Source: Bacteroidales bacterium (GTDB lineage Bacteria; Bacteroidota; Bacteroidia; Bacteroidales; Tenuifilaceae). Taken from it: 64,000 bases of DNA. The position numbers were made by a program, and so were the translations under genes. The notes beneath the pieces are model-generated. The model was not told the origin of the DNA. It did not search any database and worked only from the letters and a program-made list of their open reading frames with translations. Of the stretch, positions 42,823 to 51,335 are shown piece by piece (position 1 is the first letter of the stretch; every line of letters starts with the position of its first letter). The DNA lies in the NCBI GenBank assembly GCA_003818205.1, contig RPRQ01000001.1, positions 1-64,000 on the forward strand, read 5' to 3'.

Positions 42823-44886
42823 ATGATAAATCAGCAGCTATTAAACCCTAGAAGTATTGTTGTTGTGGGAGGATCCGACGATACCCAAAAGCCCGGCGGC
42901 AAATTGCTCAAGAACCTAATCGATAATGGTTATAAAGGTCAACTTTATGTTGTTAACCCTAAACTCGATAATGTTCAGGGGGTATCATCATATAGAGATG
43001 TTAAAGATTTACCTCAGGTTGACCTTGCCATTCTTGCTATTGCTGCAAAATTTTGTCCCGAAACGGTTGAAATACTTACAAAGCAGAAGGAGACCAGAGC
43101 ATTTATTATTCTATCGGCAGGATTCCACGAGGAGAGCGAAGAGGGTGCGAAGCTAGAGCATCAGATTGTTGAAACGATTAACTCCGTTGGTGGAAGCTTG
43201 ATTGGTCCTAACTGCATTGGCGTTCTTAACCCGAATTATGCGGGAGTATTTACAACCCCAATTCCTAAGCTAGACCCACAAGGGGTTGATTTTATTTCAG
43301 GTTCAGGCGCTACTGCCGTATTTATAATGGAGGCAGGTATGCCCAAAGGGTTAACCTTTGCTAGCGTCTATTCGGTTGGGAATAGTGCCCAGATGGGCGT
43401 TGAGGATATCCTCAAGTATATGGATGAATCGTTCGATCCAGAGACGAGCTCGAGAGTTAAACTATTATATGTTGAGAGCGTAAATAAACCCGATTTAATT
43501 CTAAAACACGCATCGTCGCTAATCCGTAAAGGTTGTAGAATTGCTGCAATTAAAGCGGGTAGCTCATCTGCGGGCAGTCGTGCTGCCAGCTCACACACTG
43601 GAGCATTAGCAAGCAGCGATGTTGCCGTTGATGCACTTTTCCGTAAAGCTGGAATTGTTCGTTGCAGCGGACGCGAGGAGCTGACAACCGTTGCATCAAT
43701 TTTTATGCACCCTGAGCTGAAAGGGAAGAACATAGCAGTAATCACCCACGCTGGTGGACCTGCTGTTATGCTTACCGACTCTTTATCGAATAATGGGCTT
43801 GAGGTCCCCTCAATTGATGGCCTTAAAGCGAAAGAATTACTCGAAAAGCTATATTCAGGCTCATCAGTAGCAAACCCTATCGATTTCCTTGCAACAGGAA
43901 CGGCCGAACAGCTTGGATATATCATTGATGCCTGCGAAAAAGATTTTCCTCATATCGATGCAATGGCTGTTATCTTCGGAAGCCCTGGCCTCTTTCCTGT
44001 ATTCGATGTTTATGATTTGCTCGACCAAAAGATGAAGCAGTGCAGGAAGCCAATTTTCCCTATACTACCATCAATTATCAATGTTAAGGAGGAGATCGAC
44101 CATTTCATTGCAAAGGGTCGAATCAACTTCCCCGATGAGGTAGTTTTTGGAAATGCGCTATCTAAGATATATCATACCCCAAAACCGGTGAATGTATCAA
44201 CGGGATTACCTGAGATTGATGTTAAAAAGGTTCGTCAGGTTATCGACAATGCCCAAAACGGGTATTTGAATCCAAATGAATTGCAAGCACTTCTTGATGC
44301 TGCAGGAATAAGTAGGGCAGGGGAGGCGGTTGTAACTTCACAGGCTGATGCCGTAAATGCTGCCCAAAAACTAGGATTCCCTGTTGTTATGAAGGTGGTT
44401 GGTCCCGTTCATAAATCGGATGTTGGAGGTGTGGTGCTTAACGTGAAGGATGCTGAAAAGGTTGCCCAAGAATTTGATAGGATGATAAAGATTAAGGATA
44501 CAACCGCTATTCTTATTCAGCCAATGCTTTCGGGCGTTGAACTGTTTATTGGAGCAAAACGTGAAGATAAGTTTGGTCATATGGTGCTATGTGGACTTGG
44601 TGGTATCTTCATTGAGGTTCTAAAAGATGTCAATGCAGGTCTTGCCCCTTTAACCATCGATGAGGCAAAGGATATGATTCAACGTCTGAAGGGTCATAAG
44701 ATATTAAAAGGGGTACGTGGTCAAGAACCTGTAAACGAGGAGATGTTTGCCGAAATGGTTGTACGTGTTTCAGCCCTAGTAAAGGCTGCCCCTGAAATTT
44801 TCGAGATGGATATTAACCCCCTTCTTGGAAAGAAGGATCGAGTTGTTGCCGTTGATGCTAGGATTAGGGTTGAGAAAGAGAGGTGA
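42823..44886 (+). CDS. ADP-forming acetate/acyl-CoA ligase, fused subunits
   Basis: The 687-residue protein fuses the alpha and beta subunits of ADP-forming acyl-CoA synthetase: CoA-binding domain (VVVGGSDD, IGPNCIGVLNP), succinyl-CoA ligase-like domain with the phospho-accepting His258 in SHTGAL, and a C-terminal ATP-grasp domain (FPVVMKVVGPVHKSDVGGV, ILIQPML, GLGGIFIEVLKD). It makes ATP directly from acyl-CoA. With the 2-oxoacid:ferredoxin oxidoreductase at 54.6-57.3 kb it gives an archaeal-type amino-acid fermentation route. Substrate breadth (acetyl, branched or aryl acyl-CoA) cannot be told from sequence. It has its own promoter. Confidence 0.9.
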   Translation: MINQQLLNPRSIVVVGGSDDTQKPGGKLLKNLIDNGYKGQLYVVNPKLDNVQGVSSYRDVKDLPQVDLAILAIAAKFCPETVEILTKQKETRAFIILSAGFHEESEEGAKLEHQIVETINSVGGSLIGPNCIGVLNPNYAGVFTTPIPKLDPQGVDFISGSGATAVFIMEAGMPKGLTFASVYSVGNSAQMGVEDILKYMDESFDPETSSRVKLLYVESVNKPDLILKHASSLIRKGCRIAAIKAGSSSAGSRAASSHTGALASSDVAVDALFRKAGIVRCSGREELTTVASIFMHPELKGKNIAVITHAGGPAVMLTDSLSNNGLEVPSIDGLKAKELLEKLYSGSSVANPIDFLATGTAEQLGYIIDACEKDFPHIDAMAVIFGSPGLFPVFDVYDLLDQKMKQCRKPIFPILPSIINVKEEIDHFIAKGRINFPDEVVFGNALSKIYHTPKPVNVSTGLPEIDVKKVRQVIDNAQNGYLNPNELQALLDAAGISRAGEAVVTSQADAVNAAQKLGFPVVMKVVGPVHKSDVGGVVLNVKDAEKVAQEFDRMIKIKDTTAILIQPMLSGVELFIGAKREDKFGHMVLCGLGGIFIEVLKDVNAGLAPLTIDEAKDMIQRLKGHKILKGVRGQEPVNEEMFAEMVVRVSALVKAAPEIFEMDINPLLGKKDRVVAVDARIRVEKER

Positions 44887-44962
44887 AAAGTTCAAAATTC
44901 AAAGTTCAAAAAAATTTATGCGGAACACAACGCAGAACCGATAACTGATAACCGATAAAACC

Positions 44963-45124
44963 ATGTCACTAAAAGACCATTGGAAAAATTCAACCACAAC
45001 GGAGAAGGTATTCTTCGGAGCAATAATCGTCTTGCTCATCGCTGTTGCAGTAAATTGGGAGAAGATATCGAAGGAAATTGCTAACGGGTTTGAAAGATAT
45101 TTTGGAACGCATCAAAGTAAGTAA
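44963..45124 (+). CDS. Small single-helix membrane protein
   Basis: A 53-residue reading frame starts MSLKDHWKNSTTTEKVFFGA, has one hydrophobic helix (FFGAIIVLLIAVAVNW) and a charged C-terminal amphipathic end. It lies 76 bp after the acyl-CoA synthetase gene and 103 bp before the decarboxylase operon, in the same direction. Codon use resembles its neighbours. I do not recognise a family. The intergenic word TAACTGATAACCGATAAAAC lies directly upstream and no firm ribosome-binding site is visible. Confidence 0.5.
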   Translation: MSLKDHWKNSTTTEKVFFGAIIVLLIAVAVNWEKISKEIANGFERYFGTHQSK

Positions 45125-45177
45125 CTTGAAGTAATTGGCTGATAACCAACATCAAAAAAAGAAAGCTAACGAAACGA

Positions 45178-45207
45178 AAATGTCTATAGAATGCAGCTTA
45201 GACATTT
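45178..45207. promoter_or_regulatory. Inverted repeat upstream of the decarboxylase operon
   Basis: AAATGTCT (45178-45185) and AGACATTT (45200-45207) form perfect 8-bp arms around a 14-base spacer, 20 bp before the hpdB start codon. It could be a regulator operator or a hairpin in the leader that affects ribosome access. No -7 element is obvious here. Confidence 0.4.
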
Positions 45208-45227
45208 AAATTCAATAAATTAGGACT

Positions 45228-47915
45228 ATGAAAAAAGAAAATGATTTAGAATGTACAACCGAAATATATAACTACTATGGTGCTAAGCCAGAAGGCGGAT
45301 TTTTAAGTAGAGAAGAAAAAAAATCAGCAACCCCTCGCGTTGAAAAAGCTCGCCAAATGTATTTCGATACAAAATCATCTGCATCTGTCGAATTTCCTTA
45401 TTGGTACACACGCCGTTGGGAAGAATTGGAAGGCGAAGTTCAGATTATCAGAAGAGCAGAAGCGCTAAAATCAGGGTTTGAACACTTAACACCTGCGATA
45501 TTACCAGGCGAATTGTTGGCTATGAGAAAGGCGAATTATTTACGAGGTTCGTATCCAATGCCATGGATGTCGGAAGGTTTCTTTTTATCGAAGGAAGACG
45601 ATTTATTTAAAGAAGTTCAAAACGCAGGAAAAGCTAGCGCCGATGAAGTTACTACGATGGGTCAGGGTGGCGGAAATGTAACCAAAAGTGTAGGTAGCGT
45701 TATTTCAATTGCTGGAAAATTTGGTCTTCGCAAGGAAGAAATGCCTATCTTGATAAAAGTTGCAAAAAAATGGTTTAATAAATCGGTTGATGATATAGGG
45801 CATAAATATGAACAACTTGTGCCCGGTTATGGCACAAAGGAAGAAATTATGCGGGCAGTTATCTGTATGTTCGACTCAGGATATACATTGCCTCAAGGTC
45901 GTGAAGTAATGAACTATTACTACCCGCTTCAGTTTGGTATTGAAGGGATAAAGGATATTTGCAAAGAAAAACAAGCAAGTGTTGCTGGTGTTCCAGGAAT
46001 GGACCGATTATATTTCTATAAGTCAGTTCATACAATGCTGGAAGGCCTTCAAGCATGGATTTTAAACTATGCTAAAGAGGCTAAATTCATGGCTTCGCTC
46101 GAAGAAAATGCAAAACAAAAGGACGAATATTTAGAAATAGCGGAACGTTTGGAATGGTTGTCGAAAAATAGACCTCGCACATTCCACGATGCGCTTCAAT
46201 TGCTTTGGATTTTTCACGTTGCAGTCCTTAACGAAGATCCAATTTCCGGATTATCGCCGGGCCGTGTGGGGCAAGTCCTTTACCCTTTCTGGAAGCAAGA
46301 TATGGATAAAGGAGTTCTTACAGAAGAAAAAACTATAGAGCTGCTGGAATGCATGCGAATGAAATTTACAGAGCTGGACTGCTTCGCATCGATGGGTGTT
46401 GTAGGAGGCGTTTTAAGTGGAAACACGTTTAATAATCTATGTGTTGGGGGTTTAGATAAGGATGGAAATAGCGCAGCAAACGAGCTGGAAATGTTGATTC
46501 TGGAATCGGCAATGTCGTGTGATGTACCTCAACCAACGTTGAGCTTGCTATATGACGAAAAACTTCCAGAAGAATTCTTAATAAAGGGTGTTGAATGCAC
46601 CAAAATCGGGACAGGTTATCCGGCGTGGGTAAACAACCGCGTTGCAATGGAGTTTCTTTTAAATAACTTCAAAAAAGAAGGGATGGCCTTGGAGGAAGCC
46701 AGAGCGTGGGCAATTGGTGGTTGTCTTGAAACATCCCCAGGGAGCTGGATGCCTTTAGAGGTGAATGGCGAAACCTATTATATTCCGGGTGGTTCAGCCC
46801 CTGCAACAAGTGTGGGTGTTCACTTTATCTCTTTACCAAAAGTTCTTGAAGCCGTTTTATACGACGGGTTAGATAAAAGAACAGGTCGTAGAGTTTACCC
46901 AGCACACGGTTCAAAATTAGAATCGTACAACGACATTTGGAATGTGTTCAAACATTATTTTAGCATTACCGTTGAAGTTTTAACGCTTACAAACAATATT
47001 CAACATGATATTTGGGGCAAAATTTCGCCTTCAATCATTAACAGCATGTTAAAACCTGACTGTTTAGAAGTTGGGAAAGATATTAGCAATAAAGGTTGTA
47101 GATATAACAGAACATTTAATGTAGAAATATGTGGCGGTGTAAACCTTGTTAACTCACTGGCTTCTATAAAGAAAAATGTATTTGAAGAAAAGAACTTCTC
47201 TTTAGCTGAGCTGAAAGCGGCAATTGATGCCAATTTTGGGTATTTATCTGCATTAGAAACAGGATCTTATAGTTTAATCGAGCAGGTAAAAACAGCAAAC
47301 TATACGGATTGGTTGAAAATTCATAAACAATGCTTAGATGCTCCAAAATATGGAAACGACGATAAATACGTAGATGATTTATTTAAAGAATGGCAAATTT
47401 GGTTCAGCAAAATGTGTGAAAACTACATCTCATTATACAACGAACCGATGTATTCTTGTCAGATTTCAGTTTCTACACATGCCCCAATGGGTGCTGTTAC
47501 ACTAGCAACCGCCGATGGAAGACTTTGTGGAACTACTTTTGCCGATGGTTCTGTTTCTGCTTACCCGGGTTCCGATAAAAACGGACCTTACGCGTTGTTT
47601 AACTCCGCAACCTGCTACGACCATTCCTTATCTCAGAATTCACAGCTGAATATGAAGATTCATCCTTCGGTTGTTAAAGGTCGCGAAGGCTCAAGAAAAT
47701 TCTTAGAGATGATAAAAGCATATCTTCGGAAAGGTGCTTTTCATGCACAATTCAATGTTGTAGATTCCAGAATGCTTAAGGATGCTCAAAAAAATCCTGA
47801 AAATTATAGGGGTTTGATGGTTAGGGTGGCTGGGTTTACCCAGTATTGGGTTGAGCTTGGGAAACAAATTCAGGATGAGGTTATTGCTAGAACAGAGTAC
47901 GAACAAATAGGATAA
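45228..47915 (+). CDS. hpdB: 4-hydroxyphenylacetate decarboxylase, glycyl-radical large subunit
   Basis: The 895-residue protein is a glycyl-radical enzyme. The active-site motif is GGCLETSPG with thiyl Cys499 and Glu501, the C-x-E signature of arylacetate decarboxylases. The radical loop near the end is MVRVAGFTQYW with Gly869. The C-L-E motif and the partner genes distinguish it from pyruvate formate-lyase (Cys-Cys) and choline lyase. It cleaves 4-hydroxyphenylacetate to p-cresol and CO2. Next to it lie the small Fe-S subunit (7 bp away) and the radical-SAM activase, so the operon is complete. Glu is written almost always as GAA here, while flanking genes use GAG freely, which suggests transfer from another lineage. 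Closest relatives are clostridial by function; phenylacetate or indoleacetate cannot be fully ruled out. Confidence 0.88.
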   Translation: MKKENDLECTTEIYNYYGAKPEGGFLSREEKKSATPRVEKARQMYFDTKSSASVEFPYWYTRRWEELEGEVQIIRRAEALKSGFEHLTPAILPGELLAMRKANYLRGSYPMPWMSEGFFLSKEDDLFKEVQNAGKASADEVTTMGQGGGNVTKSVGSVISIAGKFGLRKEEMPILIKVAKKWFNKSVDDIGHKYEQLVPGYGTKEEIMRAVICMFDSGYTLPQGREVMNYYYPLQFGIEGIKDICKEKQASVAGVPGMDRLYFYKSVHTMLEGLQAWILNYAKEAKFMASLEENAKQKDEYLEIAERLEWLSKNRPRTFHDALQLLWIFHVAVLNEDPISGLSPGRVGQVLYPFWKQDMDKGVLTEEKTIELLECMRMKFTELDCFASMGVVGGVLSGNTFNNLCVGGLDKDGNSAANELEMLILESAMSCDVPQPTLSLLYDEKLPEEFLIKGVECTKIGTGYPAWVNNRVAMEFLLNNFKKEGMALEEARAWAIGGCLETSPGSWMPLEVNGETYYIPGGSAPATSVGVHFISLPKVLEAVLYDGLDKRTGRRVYPAHGSKLESYNDIWNVFKHYFSITVEVLTLTNNIQHDIWGKISPSIINSMLKPDCLEVGKDISNKGCRYNRTFNVEICGGVNLVNSLASIKKNVFEEKNFSLAELKAAIDANFGYLSALETGSYSLIEQVKTANYTDWLKIHKQCLDAPKYGNDDKYVDDLFKEWQIWFSKMCENYISLYNEPMYSCQISVSTHAPMGAVTLATADGRLCGTTFADGSVSAYPGSDKNGPYALFNSATCYDHSLSQNSQLNMKIHPSVVKGREGSRKFLEMIKAYLRKGAFHAQFNVVDSRMLKDAQKNPENYRGLMVRVAGFTQYWVELGKQIQDEVIARTEYEQIG

Positions 47916-47922
47916 AAAGGAT

Positions 47923-48162
47923 ATGAAACACTTCGATTGTAAGTATTATATGAATACCGATGTTTTTAAGGGTATATGTAAAAGAGATAAAAATATAATT
48001 AACGCTGACGACGAGTCTTGCAATCATTTTGAAAATGCCCAAAAATGTAAGCATTGCTCAAACTTCAAATCTACACAAGCTGATTTAGGCATGTGTATGA
48101 ATAAATATGATGCATATCCTGAAATGTTAGCGGTTACTTGTAATGACTATAAACCAAGGTAA
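47923..48162 (+). CDS. hpdC: 4-hydroxyphenylacetate decarboxylase, small Fe-S subunit
   Basis: The 79-residue protein has the eight-ligand pattern of HpdC: His3, Cys6, Cys19, Cys33 for the first 4Fe-4S cluster and Cys42, Cys45, Cys58, Cys73 for the second. The KCKHCSNF and GICKRDK segments match the clostridial subunit by eye. This subunit is found with 4-hydroxyphenylacetate decarboxylase but not, as far as I know, with indoleacetate or phenylacetate decarboxylases, so it supports the substrate assignment. It overlaps hpdA by 20 bp. Confidence 0.9.
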   Translation: MKHFDCKYYMNTDVFKGICKRDKNIINADDESCNHFENAQKCKHCSNFKSTQADLGMCMNKYDAYPEMLAVTCNDYKPR

Positions 48163-49087
48163 CAATGAAATTAGAGGAACTATCTTCGATATTCAGGGGT
48201 TGTCGGTTCACGATGGCCCCGGATGTCGAACCCTTATATTTTTAAATGGTTGTACGCTTAGCTGTTTTTGGTGTTCAAACCCAGAAGGCATTAGCAGAAA
48301 GCCTGTACCGATGTATTATCATTCGAGATGTATTTCCTGTGATAAATGCATAAGCGAATGCCCTGAAGGTGCAATAAAAAGAGTAGATGGGGAACTTTAT
48401 ATTTCCAGAGAGCTCTGCTCTACATGCGAAAAAAAAGGTTGTGTATCGGTTTGCTATACCGATGGTTTGAAGTTAAGTGGGTACGAAATTACTGCAACAA
48501 AACTATTGAAAATTATTCAGCGCGACAGACAATTTTGGGGAAGCGAAGGCGGTATAACCCTATCGGGAGGAGAGCCGTTGTTGCAAATAGATTTTGCAGA
48601 GGAAATCCTTCAAAGAAGCTACAAATCGCATATTCACACCGCAATAGAAACATGTGGGAATATACCCTACGATAATTTTAAAAGGGTTACTCCCTATTTA
48701 GATTGGATATTTTTTGATTTAAAGCATTTTGATACTAAAAAGCATAAAGAAGGAGCAAATGCCGATAATTTGTTAATTATCGAAAATGCAAAGCTACTTG
48801 CAAAAGAATTTAACGGAAGGCTTATCTTCAGGTTACCATTGATTCCTGAGTTTAATGATTCACCTGAGAATATTAGCTCAATTATTTTATTTCTAAGAGA
48901 AGTGGGGCGAACCGAAATTAATGTCTTACCACTTCATCATCTTGGACGCGAAAAATACAAAATCATAGATCGCGAATATACAGGGTTGAATTACCTTATT
49001 CCTAATACTGAAAACCTGCAAAAGGTCAAACAGAAATTTACGGAAGCAGGCATCAGCTGTTATTTAGGAGGAGAAACGCCTTTTTAA
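48143..49087 (+). CDS. hpdA: 4-hydroxyphenylacetate decarboxylase activating enzyme
   Basis: The 314-residue protein is a glycyl-radical-activating radical SAM enzyme: C-x3-C-x2-C in GCTLSCFWCSNPEG followed by a ferredoxin-like insertion with two 4Fe-4S motifs (CISCDKCISEC and CSTCEKKGCVSVC), and GGITLSGGEPLLQ in the barrel. It takes the H atom from Gly869 of the large subunit. The start overlaps hpdC by 20 bp, so translation is coupled. This is the last gene of the three-gene operon. Confidence 0.93.
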   Translation: MTINQGNNEIRGTIFDIQGLSVHDGPGCRTLIFLNGCTLSCFWCSNPEGISRKPVPMYYHSRCISCDKCISECPEGAIKRVDGELYISRELCSTCEKKGCVSVCYTDGLKLSGYEITATKLLKIIQRDRQFWGSEGGITLSGGEPLLQIDFAEEILQRSYKSHIHTAIETCGNIPYDNFKRVTPYLDWIFFDLKHFDTKKHKEGANADNLLIIENAKLLAKEFNGRLIFRLPLIPEFNDSPENISSIILFLREVGRTEINVLPLHHLGREKYKIIDREYTGLNYLIPNTENLQKVKQKFTEAGISCYLGGETPF

Positions 49088-49288
49088 CTTTGTGTGGCTG
49101 ACTATTTTGAAAAGAGAATGAATAATTTCTTTGGGTAGCACGCCAATAAAATAAGAGCGGTGAAGTAGTTAACCGGGGTGATTTTAGCACATTTGAGTTC
49201 CCACTTGTTTTGATAGTTTGTCACTTGCGAACCGCTTCATGCCAAATTGCCAAAGAATAACAACAACCAACTGATAACACTTTCATCT

Positions 49289-49975
49289 ATGAAAAGAAAT
49301 GACTTGATTGTAACCGTAGGATTTATTCTATTCTTTTTACCATTCTTTATATCCTCATCGGTTTATAATTATTACAATACCTTTAATGCCGAGCATGGTA
49401 TGGTAATGAGCTTCGTGAAATTTGCAATCCTTGCAACCTTTGGTGAGGCCATTGGGCTAAGGATCAGAACAGGTAATTACAGCTATAAAGGGTTTGGGTT
49501 AATTCCACGTGCAATGGTATGGGGCGTTTTAGGTTTAACCATTAAGCTTGCCTTTGTTATTTTCGCTGTTGGAACCCCTGCATTCCTTTCCTATTTGGGG
49601 ATAAAAGAGGCCTCCGCTGCAATGCAATCTTCCTTTAGCCTGATGAAACTTCTTGTTGCATTCTCAATAAGCGCAGCTATGAATATCATTTACGCCCCGA
49701 TAATGATGACATTCCATAAAATTACCGATACCCATATCATTAATAATGGGGGAACACTTTCAGGTTTTTTTAGACCTATAAGATTTGGTGAAATCATTAC
49801 TGATTTGAACTGGAATGTTCAGTGGAACTTTGTTTTCAAGAAGACAATCCCATTTTTCTGGATACCTGCTCATACCATAACATTCTTACTTCCTGCTGAA
49901 TTTCAGGTTCTATTTGCTGCAATTCTTGGAATTGCTCTTGGTGTTGTCTTAGCAATTGCGAGTCACACTAAGTAG
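49289..49975 (+). CDS. Membrane protein with Mpv17/PMP22-like C-terminal half
   Basis: I start at the ATG at 49289 (MKRNDLIVTVG), giving 228 residues, since the 14 residues of a longer frame are polar and atypical. There are five or six hydrophobic segments. The last 60 residues (LNWNVQWNFVFKKTIPFFWIP, then FLLPAEFQVLFAAILGIALG) resemble the conserved end of Mpv17/PMP22 membrane proteins. Its role is unknown. It follows the decarboxylase operon by 200 bp in the same direction and may be an associated transporter or channel for the products, but this is only a positional guess. Confidence 0.62.
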   Translation: MKRNDLIVTVGFILFFLPFFISSSVYNYYNTFNAEHGMVMSFVKFAILATFGEAIGLRIRTGNYSYKGFGLIPRAMVWGVLGLTIKLAFVIFAVGTPAFLSYLGIKEASAAMQSSFSLMKLLVAFSISAAMNIIYAPIMMTFHKITDTHIINNGGTLSGFFRPIRFGEIITDLNWNVQWNFVFKKTIPFFWIPAHTITFLLPAEFQVLFAAILGIALGVVLAIASHTK

Positions 49976-50163
49976 TGATAATACTTCGGTAATGTTGAAA
50001 AATTATGTTCTTTGTGTGATGCCGATCGACTTTCATTATTATTTTAGAATTCAAAAGAATCAGTTATTCGACAAAACTAGTGGGTAGTTGAAATTCTACA
50101 AGTGTAGGATTTTATCGGCGACCTCTTGAAAATCTTACACACTTTTTATTCACTGGCTTTCTT

Positions 50164-50280
50164 AATCCCAGAGGGATTATATGTCTATAGAAAATATCTA
50201 TCCCTAGGAACATTCGACCCCAGCTGGGGTCGCACCATAAATGGGCATTTTTCCTATAAATATCCGACCCCTCTGGGGTC
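50164..50280. repeat. Cluster of three palindromes with TATAGAAA/ATAT spacers
   Basis: AATCCCAGAGGGATT (50164-50178), CGACCCCAGCTGGGGTCG (50215-50232, perfect) and GACCCCTCTGGGGTC (50266-50280) occur at about 50-bp steps, separated by TCTATAGAAAATATC-like and CCTATAAATATCC-like words. Clusters like this are common intergenic repeats in Bacteroidetes. The gap from 49976 to 50488 holds no gene. Confidence 0.8.
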
Positions 50281-50488
50281 AATATTGGAGCAAAACCAAA
50301 TTATCTTCCACACCTTTTGTCGAATAACCAAAGAATCAGATTTTTTTAGTAAACTTTCTCTAAAATAGTACCAATGAAAGCGAATCGGTATCAGAAAAGC
50401 ATTAAACAATAATTAGGTTTTACTGTTTTATAGTTAAGGGAATTGTAGAAACTTGATAGAAAAAGTTTAAACTTAACTATAATTAGCA

Positions 50489-51010
50489 ATGAAGAAAATA
50501 GGAATATTCTATGGCCCAACGGGTGGTTTCACCGAAAAGGTTGCAATGCTGATTCAGAAAAAATTGGGAGTTGAAAATGCTGACCTTAAACCAATCATTG
50601 GAGCAAAAGCCAATAATCTCGATAAGTATGATAATATCATCTTTGGGTGTTCTACCATAGGTGGCGAAACTTGGGATTCAGGAAGGCCAAAGCCCGACTG
50701 GGATGTATTTAAACCCGAATTTGATAAAATCAATTATTCGGGAAAAACTTTCGCCCTTTTCGGGTTGGGCGATAATATCAGCTATCCGCGTCATTTTGTC
50801 GATAACCTGGGTGTTATCGGGGGAATATTGCTCTCGAAGAACGCAAAAATTGTAGGTCAGATAGGTAAGGATGAGTACGAGTTTACCGATTCAGAGGCGT
50901 TAATCGACGGAAAATTTATCGGATTACCTATCAATGAGGAGTTTGAATCAGATAAAACAGAAGCGAGAGTTGACGATTGGATTAAGCTAATTGCACAAGA
51001 CTTTAGGTAA
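50489..51010 (+). CDS. Flavodoxin
   Basis: The 173-residue protein has the flavodoxin fold: FMN phosphate loop (YGPTGGFTEKVA), 60s loop (GCSTIGGETWDSG) and 90s loop (LFGLGDNISYPRHF), plus the long-chain insertion. Flavodoxins replace ferredoxin when iron is scarce and can serve as low-potential electron carriers for the pyruvate/2-oxoacid oxidoreductases and hydrogenase in this window. It stands alone between two repeat clusters. No iron-regulated site is visible. Confidence 0.93.
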   Translation: MKKIGIFYGPTGGFTEKVAMLIQKKLGVENADLKPIIGAKANNLDKYDNIIFGCSTIGGETWDSGRPKPDWDVFKPEFDKINYSGKTFALFGLGDNISYPRHFVDNLGVIGGILLSKNAKIVGQIGKDEYEFTDSEALIDGKFIGLPINEEFESDKTEARVDDWIKLIAQDFR

Positions 51011-51095
51011 AAATTAAACGATACGAGCGATAGAGAACCCACGAGAGGTTCCATAGCCGTCAACCTAAGTCTTGCAACTCATTGACGTTGGCTTC

Positions 51096-51114
51096 CCGCC
51101 TGCTGGTAGGCAGG
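51096..51114. repeat. GCCTGCTGGTAGGCAGG palindrome within a larger hairpin
   Basis: The word is framed by GTTGGCTTCC and GGAAGTCAAC, which pair over ten positions with one wobble. It is the member of the palindrome family lying nearest the insertion sequence. Confidence 0.6.
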
Positions 51115-51169
51115 AAGTCAACAGGAATATAGATGCATTTACAAAACGAATGAGACCTAAGCCGCTCCC

Positions 51170-51232
51170 CCCCGACCAAAGGGCTCTCCCGCCAGTGCGC
51201 CCGGGGCTCACCGCCCTGCGGCACCCAATTTT
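51170..51232. other. GC-rich block beside the insertion sequence
   Basis: About 63 bp are roughly 75 percent G+C, far above the 35-40 percent of the surroundings, with C-rich runs and CGCCCGGGGC. It contains no gene. It lies 100 bp outside the insertion sequence's left end. I do not know what it is; an old fragment of foreign DNA is possible. Apart from this and the palindrome, the gap 51011-51335 holds nothing I recognise. Confidence 0.4.
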
Positions 51233-51335
51233 TTTTCACATAATCCCATAAAAGCGTATCGTATTAGCTCATATACCGCTAAAATATACGATTCAGCCGT
51301 TAGCGCATAGAAAATGGCGGTATTTGTACTACCGC

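Noticed and set aside
43368-43925. 185-codon open frame opposite the acyl-CoA ligase gene
   Set aside because: It is a mirror of a well-conserved gene, has no domain, no promoter and a Ser/Pro-rich composition typical of antisense frames.
45228-47915. Pyruvate formate-lyase or choline trimethylamine-lyase
   Set aside because: The active site is Gly-Cys-Leu-Glu, not Cys-Cys, and the gene is followed by an HpdC-type small subunit.
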